Shown piece after piece: positions 34,767 through 42,961 of a stretch of DNA of 57,666 bases. Every line of letters starts with the position of its first letter. Position 1 is the first letter of the stretch. The position numbers were made by a program, and so were the translations under genes. Source of the DNA: Candidatus Sulfotelmatobacter sp. (GTDB lineage: Bacteria; Acidobacteriota; Terriglobia; Terriglobales; Acidobacteriaceae); contig JAOAPI010000023.1 of NCBI GenBank assembly GCA_025462865.1, positions 1 through 57,666 on the forward strand, read 5' to 3'. The notes beneath the pieces were generated by a model. It did not search any database. It was not told the origin of the DNA and saw only the letters and a program-made list of their open reading frames with translations.

Positions 34767-35231
34767 ATGGCAAAGAAATTGAAAAGCAGAACGTCAGCAG
34801 GCTGGAAGAAAAAGGCCAAGAAATCTCATTCCCGCGCGCAACGCGCCGTCACCAAACACGCCGTCCGTGAAGCGCAGGTCCAGTACGTCCCTTGGCACAC
34901 GATTCCGCTTGAGGAACTGAACCCACTGCTACAACGGCAGTTTGTGGTAGGTCAGGAAATCATGGTGGCCCGAGTGCTTCTAAAAAAAGGCTGCATTGTT
35001 CCTGAACACAGCCATCACAATGAACAACTGACGTACATTCTCGACGGAGCCCTGAAGTTCTGGATTGACGGCAAGGAAATCGTGGTTCATTCCGGCGAGG
35101 TACTCTGCATTCCTGCACACATGCCGCACAAGGCCGAGGCGCTCGAAGATACGGTCGACCTCGACGTGTTCAATCCTCCGCGTGCTGATTGGATCAACAA
35201 GACCGATCAATATTTGCGAGGCCAGAAATAA
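34767..35231 (+). CDS. Cupin-domain protein with Lys-rich N-terminal tail
   Basis: A 154-residue single-cupin protein. The cupin metal site is HSHHNEQ (His-x-His-x2-Glu) and a second His in IPAHMPHKAEA, on strands around LTYILDGALKFWIDGKEIVV. The first 40 residues are highly basic (MAKKLKSRTSAGWKKKAKK and further), rich in Lys and Arg, with no signal peptide. That is unusual for a cupin and recalls histone-like or RNA/DNA-binding tails. ATG 34767 or in-frame ATG 34752 may start it. It is in the operon between the amidohydrolase and thrC. A small-molecule-binding or isomerase role is plausible; none can be named. Confidence 0.85.
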   Translation: MAKKLKSRTSAGWKKKAKKSHSRAQRAVTKHAVREAQVQYVPWHTIPLEELNPLLQRQFVVGQEIMVARVLLKKGCIVPEHSHHNEQLTYILDGALKFWIDGKEIVVHSGEVLCIPAHMPHKAEALEDTVDLDVFNPPRADWINKTDQYLRGQK

Positions 35232-35284
35232 TTTCCGACTCCATGCCGTCTGCGGCCGCGTCTGAAAAAGGTTCTGAGCCCGCC

Positions 35285-36646
35285 ATGCCGCAAAATACAT
35301 TTTGCTTTCACTGCATTGGCTGCGATTCGATCACGTCCACGGCCTCTCAGGATTTCCGTTGTTCGCGATGCGGAAACCTGCTGGAGATCACCGATGCCGC
35401 CTGGAAGTCAGGCACGCTCGATGCTGCCGCTTTAAAGTCTGTCTGGCGCGACCGCCGCTCCTCGAATGCAATTCTCGATCGCAGCGGAGTATGGCGATTT
35501 CGCGAGCTTCTTCCTACACCCGCTTCCGAGCAGCAAGTTGTCACTTTGCGAGAAGGAAACACTCCCCTCTATGAACTTCCGCAAACCGCCCGGCTCACGG
35601 GCGTTCCGCGCCTCTTTGCCAAGCATCAAGGGATGAACCCAACCGGCTCCTTCAAGGACACGGGGATGACGGTCGCCGCAACTTTTGCGCGGCAAGCGGG
35701 ATACCGATGGGTCGCCTGTGCTTCCACGGGAAATACGTCCGCGTCGATGGCGGCCTATGCTGCTCGCGCTGGCATGCGCAGTCTGGTGCTGGTGCCCGAC
35801 GGAAAAATCTCATGGAGCAAACTATCGCAGGCTCTCGATTACGGCGCCCTCACCTGCCAACTCCGCACTGACTTCGACGGATGTTTGCGCCTGCTACAGG
35901 AGTTGGTCCGCCGTGCCCCGGTCTACCAGCTGAATTCCATCAATCCATTTCGCTTGGAAGGACAGAAGACTCTCGCGCTTGAATTACTGGAGCAACTCGA
36001 TTGGCAGCCGCCCGACCACATCATCGTGCCCGGCGGCAATCTGGGCAATAGTTCTGCGATTGGAAAGGCTTTGCGGGAGATGCGCGAAATTGTCCTGATT
36101 TCGCATCTGCCAAAGTTGTCGGTGATTCAAGCGGAGGGAGCCAATGCGCTGGTTCGCACCATGCGAGAAGCTGATGGCAAACGTCTTATCAGCGTGCAGG
36201 CTGAGACCCGGGCGACGGCGATTAGAATTGGCAACCCCGCTTCCTGGGAAAAAGCTGTAAAAGTTCTTCAAGCAACTGGCGGCGCCTGTGAACAGGTGAG
36301 CGAGCTCGAAATCGCGCAGGCTAAAGCGGAGATCGGTGCGGAAGGCATTGGCTGTGAGCCCGCCTCTGCCGTCACCCTCGCTGGGTTGAAGAAACTGCTG
36401 CGGCAAGATTTTGTGAAACCAGAAGAGACGGTCGTCCTTATTCTCACCGGAAACCTGCTGAAAGATCCTGACTTCACGATGGACTTCCACCGTGGAAGTC
36501 TCTTCGCGGGCGGCGCGCACGAGAGCGAGAACAGCAAGTTAGAGCAATACCGCCATCCTCCCGTCGTTCTGGATCCTACTCTGGAGGCGGTGATCGCAAC
36601 GCTGGATCAGGCAGAGAAATCCGATCGAACGCACTCGAATGCCTAA
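35285..36646 (+). CDS. thrC: Threonine synthase
   Basis: Converts O-phosphohomoserine to threonine with PLP. An N-terminal zinc-ribbon-like segment (CFHCIGCDS ... CSRCGN) precedes the fold-type II PLP domain. Key motifs: TLREGNTPLYELPQTAR, the PLP lysine in HQGMNPTGSFKDTGMTVAAT, VACASTGNTSASMAAYAAR, the phosphate loop IIVPGGNLGNSSAIGKAL, and GCEPASAVTLAGLKKLL. Length (about 453) and layout fit bacterial threonine synthase with zinc ribbon. ATG 35285 is taken as start; ATG 35243 is possible, and the frame opens still further upstream. It overlaps thrB by eight bases, showing translational coupling. Confidence 0.94.
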   Translation: MPQNTFCFHCIGCDSITSTASQDFRCSRCGNLLEITDAAWKSGTLDAAALKSVWRDRRSSNAILDRSGVWRFRELLPTPASEQQVVTLREGNTPLYELPQTARLTGVPRLFAKHQGMNPTGSFKDTGMTVAATFARQAGYRWVACASTGNTSASMAAYAARAGMRSLVLVPDGKISWSKLSQALDYGALTCQLRTDFDGCLRLLQELVRRAPVYQLNSINPFRLEGQKTLALELLEQLDWQPPDHIIVPGGNLGNSSAIGKALREMREIVLISHLPKLSVIQAEGANALVRTMREADGKRLISVQAETRATAIRIGNPASWEKAVKVLQATGGACEQVSELEIAQAKAEIGAEGIGCEPASAVTLAGLKKLLRQDFVKPEETVVLILTGNLLKDPDFTMDFHRGSLFAGGAHESENSKLEQYRHPPVVLDPTLEAVIATLDQAEKSDRTHSNA

Positions 36647-37577
36647 GAAAAAGAAGCGAAGGCGCGGCCAAACTTCGTTGCACCTGGCACTTCCAGCTAC
36701 CTCAGCGAACCTGGGGCCGGCCTTCGATGCGGCAGCGTTGGCGCTAGATCTCTACATCACCATCGTTGCCCGTCCCGCCGCCAACTTTTTCATTCTCGCA
36801 AGCGGACGCGATCAGGAAATCTGCCAGGCCATCGAAGACCATCTCATTCTCAACACTTACCAGCAGGTTCTCGAATCTCAAAGCGTAAAGGTCGTGCCGC
36901 TGGCGCTGCGCATCAAAAATGCCATCCCCATCGGCAAAGGTTGCGGTTCTTCCGCGGCAGCCCGACTTGCCGGTATCGCACTGGCCAACCACTTCGGCCA
37001 TTTGCACTGGAGCGATGCGCAGATCATCGGCGAGGCCTCCCGACGCGAGCATCACCCCGACAACGCTTCCGCTTGCTGGCTAGGCGGTCTCGCTATCGCC
37101 CGCATGTCCGGCGAAGCAGAGGTTCAGGTGGTCTCGGTTCGTCCGAAAGGGAAGTGGCCTTTACTGCTGGCCATCCCCGACGCACGCTTGTCCACTGAAG
37201 AGGCTCGTAGCGTGCTGCCAGAGCAATATTCTCGGGTCGATGCCGTAGCCAATATTCAGAATTCCATGTTGCTGTTTGCCGCCTTCGCGCAGGGACGACA
37301 CGATTTGCTTGCCTCGGCGTTGGAGGACCGTATCCATCAGCCTTATCGTGCAGCGCTCTGCCCGCTGTTGCCTTGTCTGCTGGAACTGACGGGACGTCCT
37401 GGCATTCTCGGCGCGGCCCTAAGCGGTGCCGGACCATCGGTCATAGTTTTTTTGGATCCCCATTTTTCCGTCCCAAAGGCTCGACAGCTCGTATCCACTC
37501 ATCTCAAAGCCAGCGGACTCAGGGCCGAACTGCTGCTTACCTCAATCTCTTCCCACCGCGCCCGTCACTCCCACTAA
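36639..37577 (+). CDS. thrB: Homoserine kinase
   Basis: Phosphorylates homoserine, providing the substrate of threonine synthase. The GHMP-kinase pattern is clear: LALPATSANLGPAFDAAALA at the N-terminus, the ATP loop IPIGKGCGSSAAARLAGIAL, and a C-terminal ILGAALSGAGPSVIVFLDPH. The protein begins with a very basic MPKKKKRRRG that is not part of the usual fold. It overlaps the end of thrC by eight bases, so the two form a coupled thrC-thrB pair. It is the last clear gene of the operon. At 312 residues it has family-normal length. Confidence 0.93.
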   Translation: MPKKKKRRRGQTSLHLALPATSANLGPAFDAAALALDLYITIVARPAANFFILASGRDQEICQAIEDHLILNTYQQVLESQSVKVVPLALRIKNAIPIGKGCGSSAAARLAGIALANHFGHLHWSDAQIIGEASRREHHPDNASACWLGGLAIARMSGEAEVQVVSVRPKGKWPLLLAIPDARLSTEEARSVLPEQYSRVDAVANIQNSMLLFAAFAQGRHDLLASALEDRIHQPYRAALCPLLPCLLELTGRPGILGAALSGAGPSVIVFLDPHFSVPKARQLVSTHLKASGLRAELLLTSISSHRARHSH

Positions 37578-37639
37578 TTTGAGATTTTAAGAAAGCGAAA
37601 CTTCCCGATCGCTTGTGTGTTTGCAGCCAATAGTGTGCG

Positions 37640-37885
37640 GTGGCAGCTTTCCCGTCAAACAGCGCTGAGTTCTTGGAATGGGCGAAGATGAAGCGGAAAA
37701 TGCTCGATTGCGTCCAGTCGCGGGCAGGTCTTTTGCCTCGCAATGAGCAGGCCCGGAAAGAGATTGAGAATTTCCTCTCGGCGCTGAATTCGTATCCGGA
37801 TCGCGCCGCAAACGATCCCGGCCTTACCTTTCAACAACATTTTTGTCGTCTGTTAGCAAGTTCCGTCGAGAATAGACTCACATAA
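37640..37885 (+). CDS. Small hypothetical protein
   Basis: A possible 81-residue protein starting with GTG at 37640. It is predicted helical and amphipathic (EFLEWAKMKRKMLDCVQSRA, then NEQARKEIENFLSALNSYPD). It has no recognised domain or signal peptide and no clear ribosome-binding site. It fits the gap between thrB and the convergent DinB-like gene, with no competing gene there. It may be a real small gene or chance. Confidence 0.35.
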   Translation: MAAFPSNSAEFLEWAKMKRKMLDCVQSRAGLLPRNEQARKEIENFLSALNSYPDRAANDPGLTFQQHFCRLLASSVENRLT

Positions 37886-37903
37886 TTAGGCACGTTCCCG
37901 AGG

Positions 37904-38476
37904 CTAGCGGCTGGCTGGGGGAACAATTCCATTCATTCGTAGATATACAACCATCTGTCCGTAATGGTCGAAGCCGTGCCATGCCACGCTGGTGGCCAGA
38001 CCCAGGCGGCTGACCTTTCCTTCGCCGAATGGACTCTTAACGGTTTCTACCAGGTTCTTATCGTTAATCGTTTGGATTGCCTTGTGCACGTAAACAAAGG
38101 AGTCATTGAGATATTTCAGAATCTCAGCTTTCGTTACGAGAGAGGCGGGGCCTGATTCGTCGGAAATGTCCACCGGAGGTTTCTCTTCGAGAATTGCGGC
38201 TCCCAGTTCGTAATTCACCGCCGCTACGTGTTTTATTTGCTGGCCAAATGTACGGACTCCCTTGAACTCTCCCTCAGTCGGTACGAACCCGAATTTATCC
38301 TCTGGCATGGCCTCCGCGGCAGGAACGAATTCATGTTCAATATTCGCGACAGTGCGATCCAGGACTTGTGTAACGGTTCGACGTTCGTCTTTATTTTTAT
38401 TTTTGCTGTCCTGCGCCACCGACACAACTGCCAGCGCCAGCAGGCAGAATATGGCGCAGCAAAACTTGTTTCTCAT
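37904..38476 (-). CDS. Exported DinB-like four-helix protein
   Basis: A 190-residue protein with a signal peptide (MRNKFCCAIFCLLALAVVSV, cleavage near AQ) and a DinB-type four-helix bundle: VLDRTVANIEHEFVPAAEAM, then FGQQIKHVAAVNYELGAAIL and a final SVAWHGFDHYGQMVVYLRMN. The His of IKHV and HGFDHYGQ sit where DinB/YfiT proteins bind a metal. Most such proteins are thiol-dependent transferases or unknown; export is unusual but seen in acidobacteria. ATG 38476 has GGAGAG just upstream. It is the last gene of the minus-strand kinase-deacetylase-permease series, 32 bases after the permease stop. Confidence 0.85.
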   Translation of the reverse strand: MRNKFCCAIFCLLALAVVSVAQDSKNKNKDERRTVTQVLDRTVANIEHEFVPAAEAMPEDKFGFVPTEGEFKGVRTFGQQIKHVAAVNYELGAAILEEKPPVDISDESGPASLVTKAEILKYLNDSFVYVHKAIQTINDKNLVETVKSPFGEGKVSRLGLATSVAWHGFDHYGQMVVYLRMNGIVPPASR

Positions 38477-38508
38477 GATGTCTCTCCGTACAAACAAAAA
38501 TATGCAGT

Positions 38509-39975
38509 TCAGCTTTTCGCAGTCGCAGGAAACGGCCACTCCCTGCTTCTCCAGGCCCGAATCATGTAGATCACCAGACCGGCCAGCAGGATAAGCAAGG
38601 CGTATCGCACTTCCTTCTGCCACTGATCGCGATTAAACAGGATAAATAGAAATCCAGCAATTGCCAGTAACGCCGGTAACGGATACAGCCACATGCGAAA
38701 GGGACGCGGCATCTCGGGCCGCGTCACCCGTAAGACGATCAGTCCCACGGCCTGCACCAGGAACTGCACCAGAATACGAATCACTACCAGAGCCGCTATC
38801 GCGTCTTTCAGCCGGAGAAAGCAGAACGCCGCAGCCACCACCGCCAGGGCCAACAGAGATACGTGAGGAATGCGATGTACCGGATGTACCTTCGCCAGAG
38901 CCCGAAAATAATTTCCGTCCTTCGCCGCCGCATACGGCACTCGCGAATAGCCAAGCATCAGCGAAAACACTGACGCAAAGGCCGTAACCATCACCAACCC
39001 AGTGACCAGCCGTGCGGCCCAGGCGCCATAGATCTTCTGCATGAACAGCGAAACCACATACAGCCCGCTGTTGTTCTGTCCGCCCTGTACCATCTCCCTC
39101 CACGGCACCACGGCCAGAATGCATATGTTCATCACTAGATATAGACACGCCACCAGCGCAATGGAAAGCAGCAGGGCCCGCGGAATATTCCGTTCAGGGT
39201 CTTCCACCTCATCGCCGAGAAATGCAACGTTGTAATATCCCCAGTAATCGTACGTCGCCACCAGCATCGCACCCGCCAACCCGGTGAAAAATCGACGGGA
39301 GAGCGTGAACGCACCTGGCGGAAAATCAAATGCCTGAGCAGCGTTGAAGTGTGTAAGGCCGGCGTATATGATCCAGCCCATCGTTCCCATTACGCATACC
39401 CATAGCGCTTTCGACAGTTTTCCAATCACCGTGATGCGCCGGTAGAGCAGTAGTGTCGCGAGAAAACATACAGCCACTGCGACTGCCGTTCCCGGCGTGA
39501 CGATCCAGCTCACATGCAGGTTTCCTGCCCAGGGAATATGCATCAGAGCGTCGTACGATGAATAAGTTGTTTCCAGTTGCGGCCAGTAATAGGCCGCGTA
39601 TCCCGCTAGCCCGATGCAGCCGGTAGCAATGGAAAGCGGTGCACTGAACGAAAGTTGCCAGATAAACAGAAACGAGATCAGCCGCCCCATTTTCTGCGGT
39701 CCGTAAATCTCTTTCAGGTAGTGATACGATCCGCCCGATCCGGGCATTGCTGCCCCAAGTTCGGCCCAAATTAGTCCATCGCACACGGCAAACAGCGCCC
39801 CCACCACCCAACCCAGCATGGCTTGCGGGCCGCCCATCGCGCCCAGAATCAGAGGTATGGTAATGAAGGGTCCCACGCCAATCATGTCGATCATGTTGAG
39901 CGCGGTTGCGCTGCCCAGCCCCATGCCGCGAATCAGGCTGGGAGCGTTCGAATTATCTTGCGAAGGAGCCTGCAT
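38509..39975 (-). CDS. APC-superfamily amino acid permease
   Basis: A 488-residue inner-membrane transporter with about 12 hydrophobic segments. The first, ATALNMIDMIGVGPFITIPL, carries the APC substrate-loop pattern. GALFAVCDGLIWAELGAAMP and SGGSYHYLKEIYG are the family's TM2-3 region. Later segments include LVATYDYWGYYNVAFLGDEV and EDPERNIPRALLLSIALVAC. APC proteins move amino acids or polyamines by proton symport or exchange; the substrate is unknown. It is flanked by the PIG-L deacetylase and the DinB-like gene, each 32 bases away on the same strand. Confidence 0.92.
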   Translation of the reverse strand: MQAPSQDNSNAPSLIRGMGLGSATALNMIDMIGVGPFITIPLILGAMGGPQAMLGWVVGALFAVCDGLIWAELGAAMPGSGGSYHYLKEIYGPQKMGRLISFLFIWQLSFSAPLSIATGCIGLAGYAAYYWPQLETTYSSYDALMHIPWAGNLHVSWIVTPGTAVAVAVCFLATLLLYRRITVIGKLSKALWVCVMGTMGWIIYAGLTHFNAAQAFDFPPGAFTLSRRFFTGLAGAMLVATYDYWGYYNVAFLGDEVEDPERNIPRALLLSIALVACLYLVMNICILAVVPWREMVQGGQNNSGLYVVSLFMQKIYGAWAARLVTGLVMVTAFASVFSLMLGYSRVPYAAAKDGNYFRALAKVHPVHRIPHVSLLALAVVAAAFCFLRLKDAIAALVVIRILVQFLVQAVGLIVLRVTRPEMPRPFRMWLYPLPALLAIAGFLFILFNRDQWQKEVRYALLILLAGLVIYMIRAWRSREWPFPATAKS

Positions 39976-40007
39976 CTGGTGGAAGGACTGAGGATAAGGA
40001 CAAGCGA

Positions 40008-42929
40008 CTAATGAACACCCTCGTGCCCGGCGCTCAACAGATTCACATATAACCTCACCGCTCCGGGCACTCCGGCCGGCAACTGTCGAAAGAAGGCGTA
40101 TCCCGTATAGATATATGTTCCTTTGCCGTATTGCGCGCGCAACAGCCCGCCTTTCTGCGCGTCTTCGCCAGGATCATGGCTGGATAGCAACGGCTTGAAG
40201 TGTTCATCCCACTTGTCCAAGAAATATAGCCCTCGCTCCTGCACCCAACCATCAAAGTCGCGAGCCGTAATTTCGTTCGGATATTGGAATACGCCATCCT
40301 GGGGCGACAGAATTTCAACCGGAGCGTCTTCCACGGAAACCCGCGCCCGGCTCAGCTCTGCCGGATATGGAGTGAAGTGCCCGCTGTTAAAATCAGGCAC
40401 GCTGGCATTGTATTGCACTACCAAGGTACCTCCGGCTGCAACAAAATCCAGCAGCTTCTTGTTGTTCGTTGCTACCTCTTTTTGCGTGTCGTAGGCGCGG
40501 ATCCCCAGAGCAATCGTTCCGTATTGGCTAAGATCTGTTTTCGCCAGCATGTCTGGAGCAATTAAGCTTACGTTCATCCCAACCTGCTTGAGGACGGTGG
40601 GGATATCGTCTCCGGCACCCATGATGTATCCAATCTTCAAATCGTGCGGAGCCTGTACATCCACGATACTCACCCGCTGCAACGCCGGTTGATAGTAGTA
40701 GAACGAGCCCAGGTCCTCGCGTGTCACCAGCGTGTAACCTTCGCTAAATTTGTTCCCGTCAGACTGCAGCACCGCTCGGACCTTGGCTCGTCCTTCCTGC
40801 AAGCCGGCAGGGAAGACCTTAAAATTGAAATCCTGCTTCTCTCCGCGGCGGGCGAAGTGGACGGCAAATTGTGCCGGCTCTGATCGCCAGCCTGCGGGCA
40901 GATCCAACCGCAAAGCGCCTTGCGCTTCGCGGTTCAAGTTACTCGTCACGCCCACTGAAACCGTCGAACTCGCGCCGTTGTGAGTCGAGATCACCTGCGT
41001 GCCCGGTTCCAACGCCACCGAAAATGCCGGAACCACTGCCAGCGGACGCGCACGCTCTGTCCCAGCTTCATCGACGAACTTTGCAACTACCGTCGTCCCG
41101 ATGCCACTTTTCGTCTCAGCGCCGCCCACGTTGGCGGAATACACTGCTCTCGCCCGAAGCACCGGGGGAGGAAAGGGAAGCGTCACATATTTCTCGTCAT
41201 CGATGTGATTCACGCTTTCCGTCTCGGGATCATCGCGATGCCAGTAGGGTCGCGTGTACTCCGCATTCTTGGGCACAGTTACTCGAAAAACCACGTGCAG
41301 ATTGCCGCCGGCCCTCACAGCGATCCGTTTTGTCTTGTCTGAAATCGTGTTCCACCCCTCCGGCACTTCCAGCTTCAATCCATCAATGAAAAGACGTTCT
41401 TTAGAGCCGTTGCGAAGATCCACTGCGACGAGAAACTCCTGGCCGGGAGAAACCGCGGTTAGTGCCTCCGCCTCGTTGGGAACACTCCCATCTCCTTCGG
41501 CGCGAGAAACGACAGTCGCTTCCAGGCTGACTTTCAGAGTCTCATTGAGTGCTGCCTCAGCCTGCTCGTACTTTTCTGTGAGTCGCATAAACACATCAGA
41601 TTTGATAGCGGTCTCAGGCATGCTATTGCTTACTTCGTTTCGCACCCTCTCGATGCCGGACAGAACCTTTGCTAGAGGAGCTGCCAATTCAGACAAATTG
41701 TTCTTTTTCGCATCCTGAGTGGCTGCCGCAATCTGCGACGTAATTTCGGTCAACTCTTTCCCTAATTGAGGAGCCTTCGACTCTTCGGTGCCCAACTGGC
41801 CTGCCAGTGCGGGCAAGCTCGTGTCAATGCCGTCGAAGAAATCCTTCTCATGACCATCTTTGTCTGGCTTCGCAGGCTCGATTGAGTCGACCAGCTTATA
41901 AAACGTAAAACGGTCACCGGGCTCGACATTCCAATTTGCCGCGCCTTGCGACAGCTGATGACGCAGTCCTTGCATCGCGAACTGCACGTACGACACTCCA
42001 AGATCCGGGCTCAGCTCGCCGGTGTTTAGTTTTACTGTCCACTGCGCATCGGGGCATGTCATCGCTCCAAAACCGCAGACGTTGCCGACGTAAAGCTTCT
42101 TGGCTTGCCAAGGCCGAAGTCCCTGCTTGATCTGCTCGGGAAAACGTTTTGGATCGGCCGCGGCGCGAAACGCCTCTTGCGTCAGGATGCTCGAAGCCTG
42201 GTGATGCCCATGTCCATCGCGCGATGTTCCTGAGAAGCGCGCAACCAGCACGTCGGGACGAAATGTTCGAACCACTCGCACCACATCGCCCAGCGCGACA
42301 TCGTGTCCGCCCCACTTGGAAAAAGTTTCATCGGCGCTTTTTGAAAATCCAAAGTCAGCCACGCGCGAAAACCGTTCCTGCACTCCGTAATACTCGTCTG
42401 CCGCAAGCAGTTCCAGGGTGCGCAGCACGCCCAGCACATCGGAAAGATTGCTGCCAATCTTGTTCTGGCCGCCTTCGCCGCGATTCAGCGTCATCAAGAG
42501 GACACTTGCCCCGCGCCCGCGCGACTCAAGCGTGAGCATTCCGCCATCTTCGTCATCGGGATGAGCCACCACCTGCATGAGACGGCCGGTCGTACCGAGT
42601 CTCCGGAGCATTTGTCTTACGCCAACAACGCCCTGGTCTTGCGGAAGCTGTGGGGGAGTTCCTTGATAAGGAAGCTGAGGAAAGTTTGTGACTGCACCTT
42701 CACGATTCGTAACTTGATCCGCGGAAACCGGATGCGCGGGAGCTTTTTCTGTGGTCTGTGCCGCGGCCAGCACCAGCAGAAAAAGGGGCACGACCAGGAA
42801 TGATTTTGAGATCGGGGCGATTAAACTCTCGACGAGATTGCGGGCGAGCCGCGGCAGGCGACTTGAAAGATTTTTGCGTTCCAGATGGCTCACCCTACAA
42901 GGATGGGGCCTACCCCTGCTCCGACGCAA
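40008..42929 (-). CDS. Multidomain PIG-L family deacetylase
   Basis: A 973-residue exported protein. After a signal/anchor segment (SFLVVPLFLLVLAAAQ) comes a PIG-L/LmbE domain at about residues 110-320. It has the zinc motif AHPDDEDGG (122-130), MTLNRGEGGQNKIGSNLSDV and the later HGHHQAS. These enzymes deacetylate N-acetylglucosamine-type substrates. A helical segment follows (about 375-480), then two NEW3-like beta-sandwich domains (PEGWNTISDKTKRIAV, LPAGWRSEPAQFAV). The C-terminal domain is glutamine-amidotransferase/ThuA-like (IVDVQAPHDLKIGYIMGAGD, LLDFVAAGGTLVVQYN). The start is unsure: the frame opens with TTG 42929, and GTG 42893 is an alternative. It begins 32 bases after the kinase stop. 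Confidence 0.88.
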   Translation of the reverse strand: MRRSRGRPHPCRVSHLERKNLSSRLPRLARNLVESLIAPISKSFLVVPLFLLVLAAAQTTEKAPAHPVSADQVTNREGAVTNFPQLPYQGTPPQLPQDQGVVGVRQMLRRLGTTGRLMQVVAHPDDEDGGMLTLESRGRGASVLLMTLNRGEGGQNKIGSNLSDVLGVLRTLELLAADEYYGVQERFSRVADFGFSKSADETFSKWGGHDVALGDVVRVVRTFRPDVLVARFSGTSRDGHGHHQASSILTQEAFRAAADPKRFPEQIKQGLRPWQAKKLYVGNVCGFGAMTCPDAQWTVKLNTGELSPDLGVSYVQFAMQGLRHQLSQGAANWNVEPGDRFTFYKLVDSIEPAKPDKDGHEKDFFDGIDTSLPALAGQLGTEESKAPQLGKELTEITSQIAAATQDAKKNNLSELAAPLAKVLSGIERVRNEVSNSMPETAIKSDVFMRLTEKYEQAEAALNETLKVSLEATVVSRAEGDGSVPNEAEALTAVSPGQEFLVAVDLRNGSKERLFIDGLKLEVPEGWNTISDKTKRIAVRAGGNLHVVFRVTVPKNAEYTRPYWHRDDPETESVNHIDDEKYVTLPFPPPVLRARAVYSANVGGAETKSGIGTTVVAKFVDEAGTERARPLAVVPAFSVALEPGTQVISTHNGASSTVSVGVTSNLNREAQGALRLDLPAGWRSEPAQFAVHFARRGEKQDFNFKVFPAGLQEGRAKVRAVLQSDGNKFSEGYTLVTREDLGSFYYYQPALQRVSIVDVQAPHDLKIGYIMGAGDDIPTVLKQVGMNVSLIAPDMLAKTDLSQYGTIALGIRAYDTQKEVATNNKKLLDFVAAGGTLVVQYNASVPDFNSGHFTPYPAELSRARVSVEDAPVEILSPQDGVFQYPNEITARDFDGWVQERGLYFLDKWDEHFKPLLSSHDPGEDAQKGGLLRAQYGKGTYIYTGYAFFRQLPAGVPGAVRLYVNLLSAGHEGVH

Positions 42930-42961
42930 ATTCTTTCCTTTCGTTGCTTATCATATCGCGA

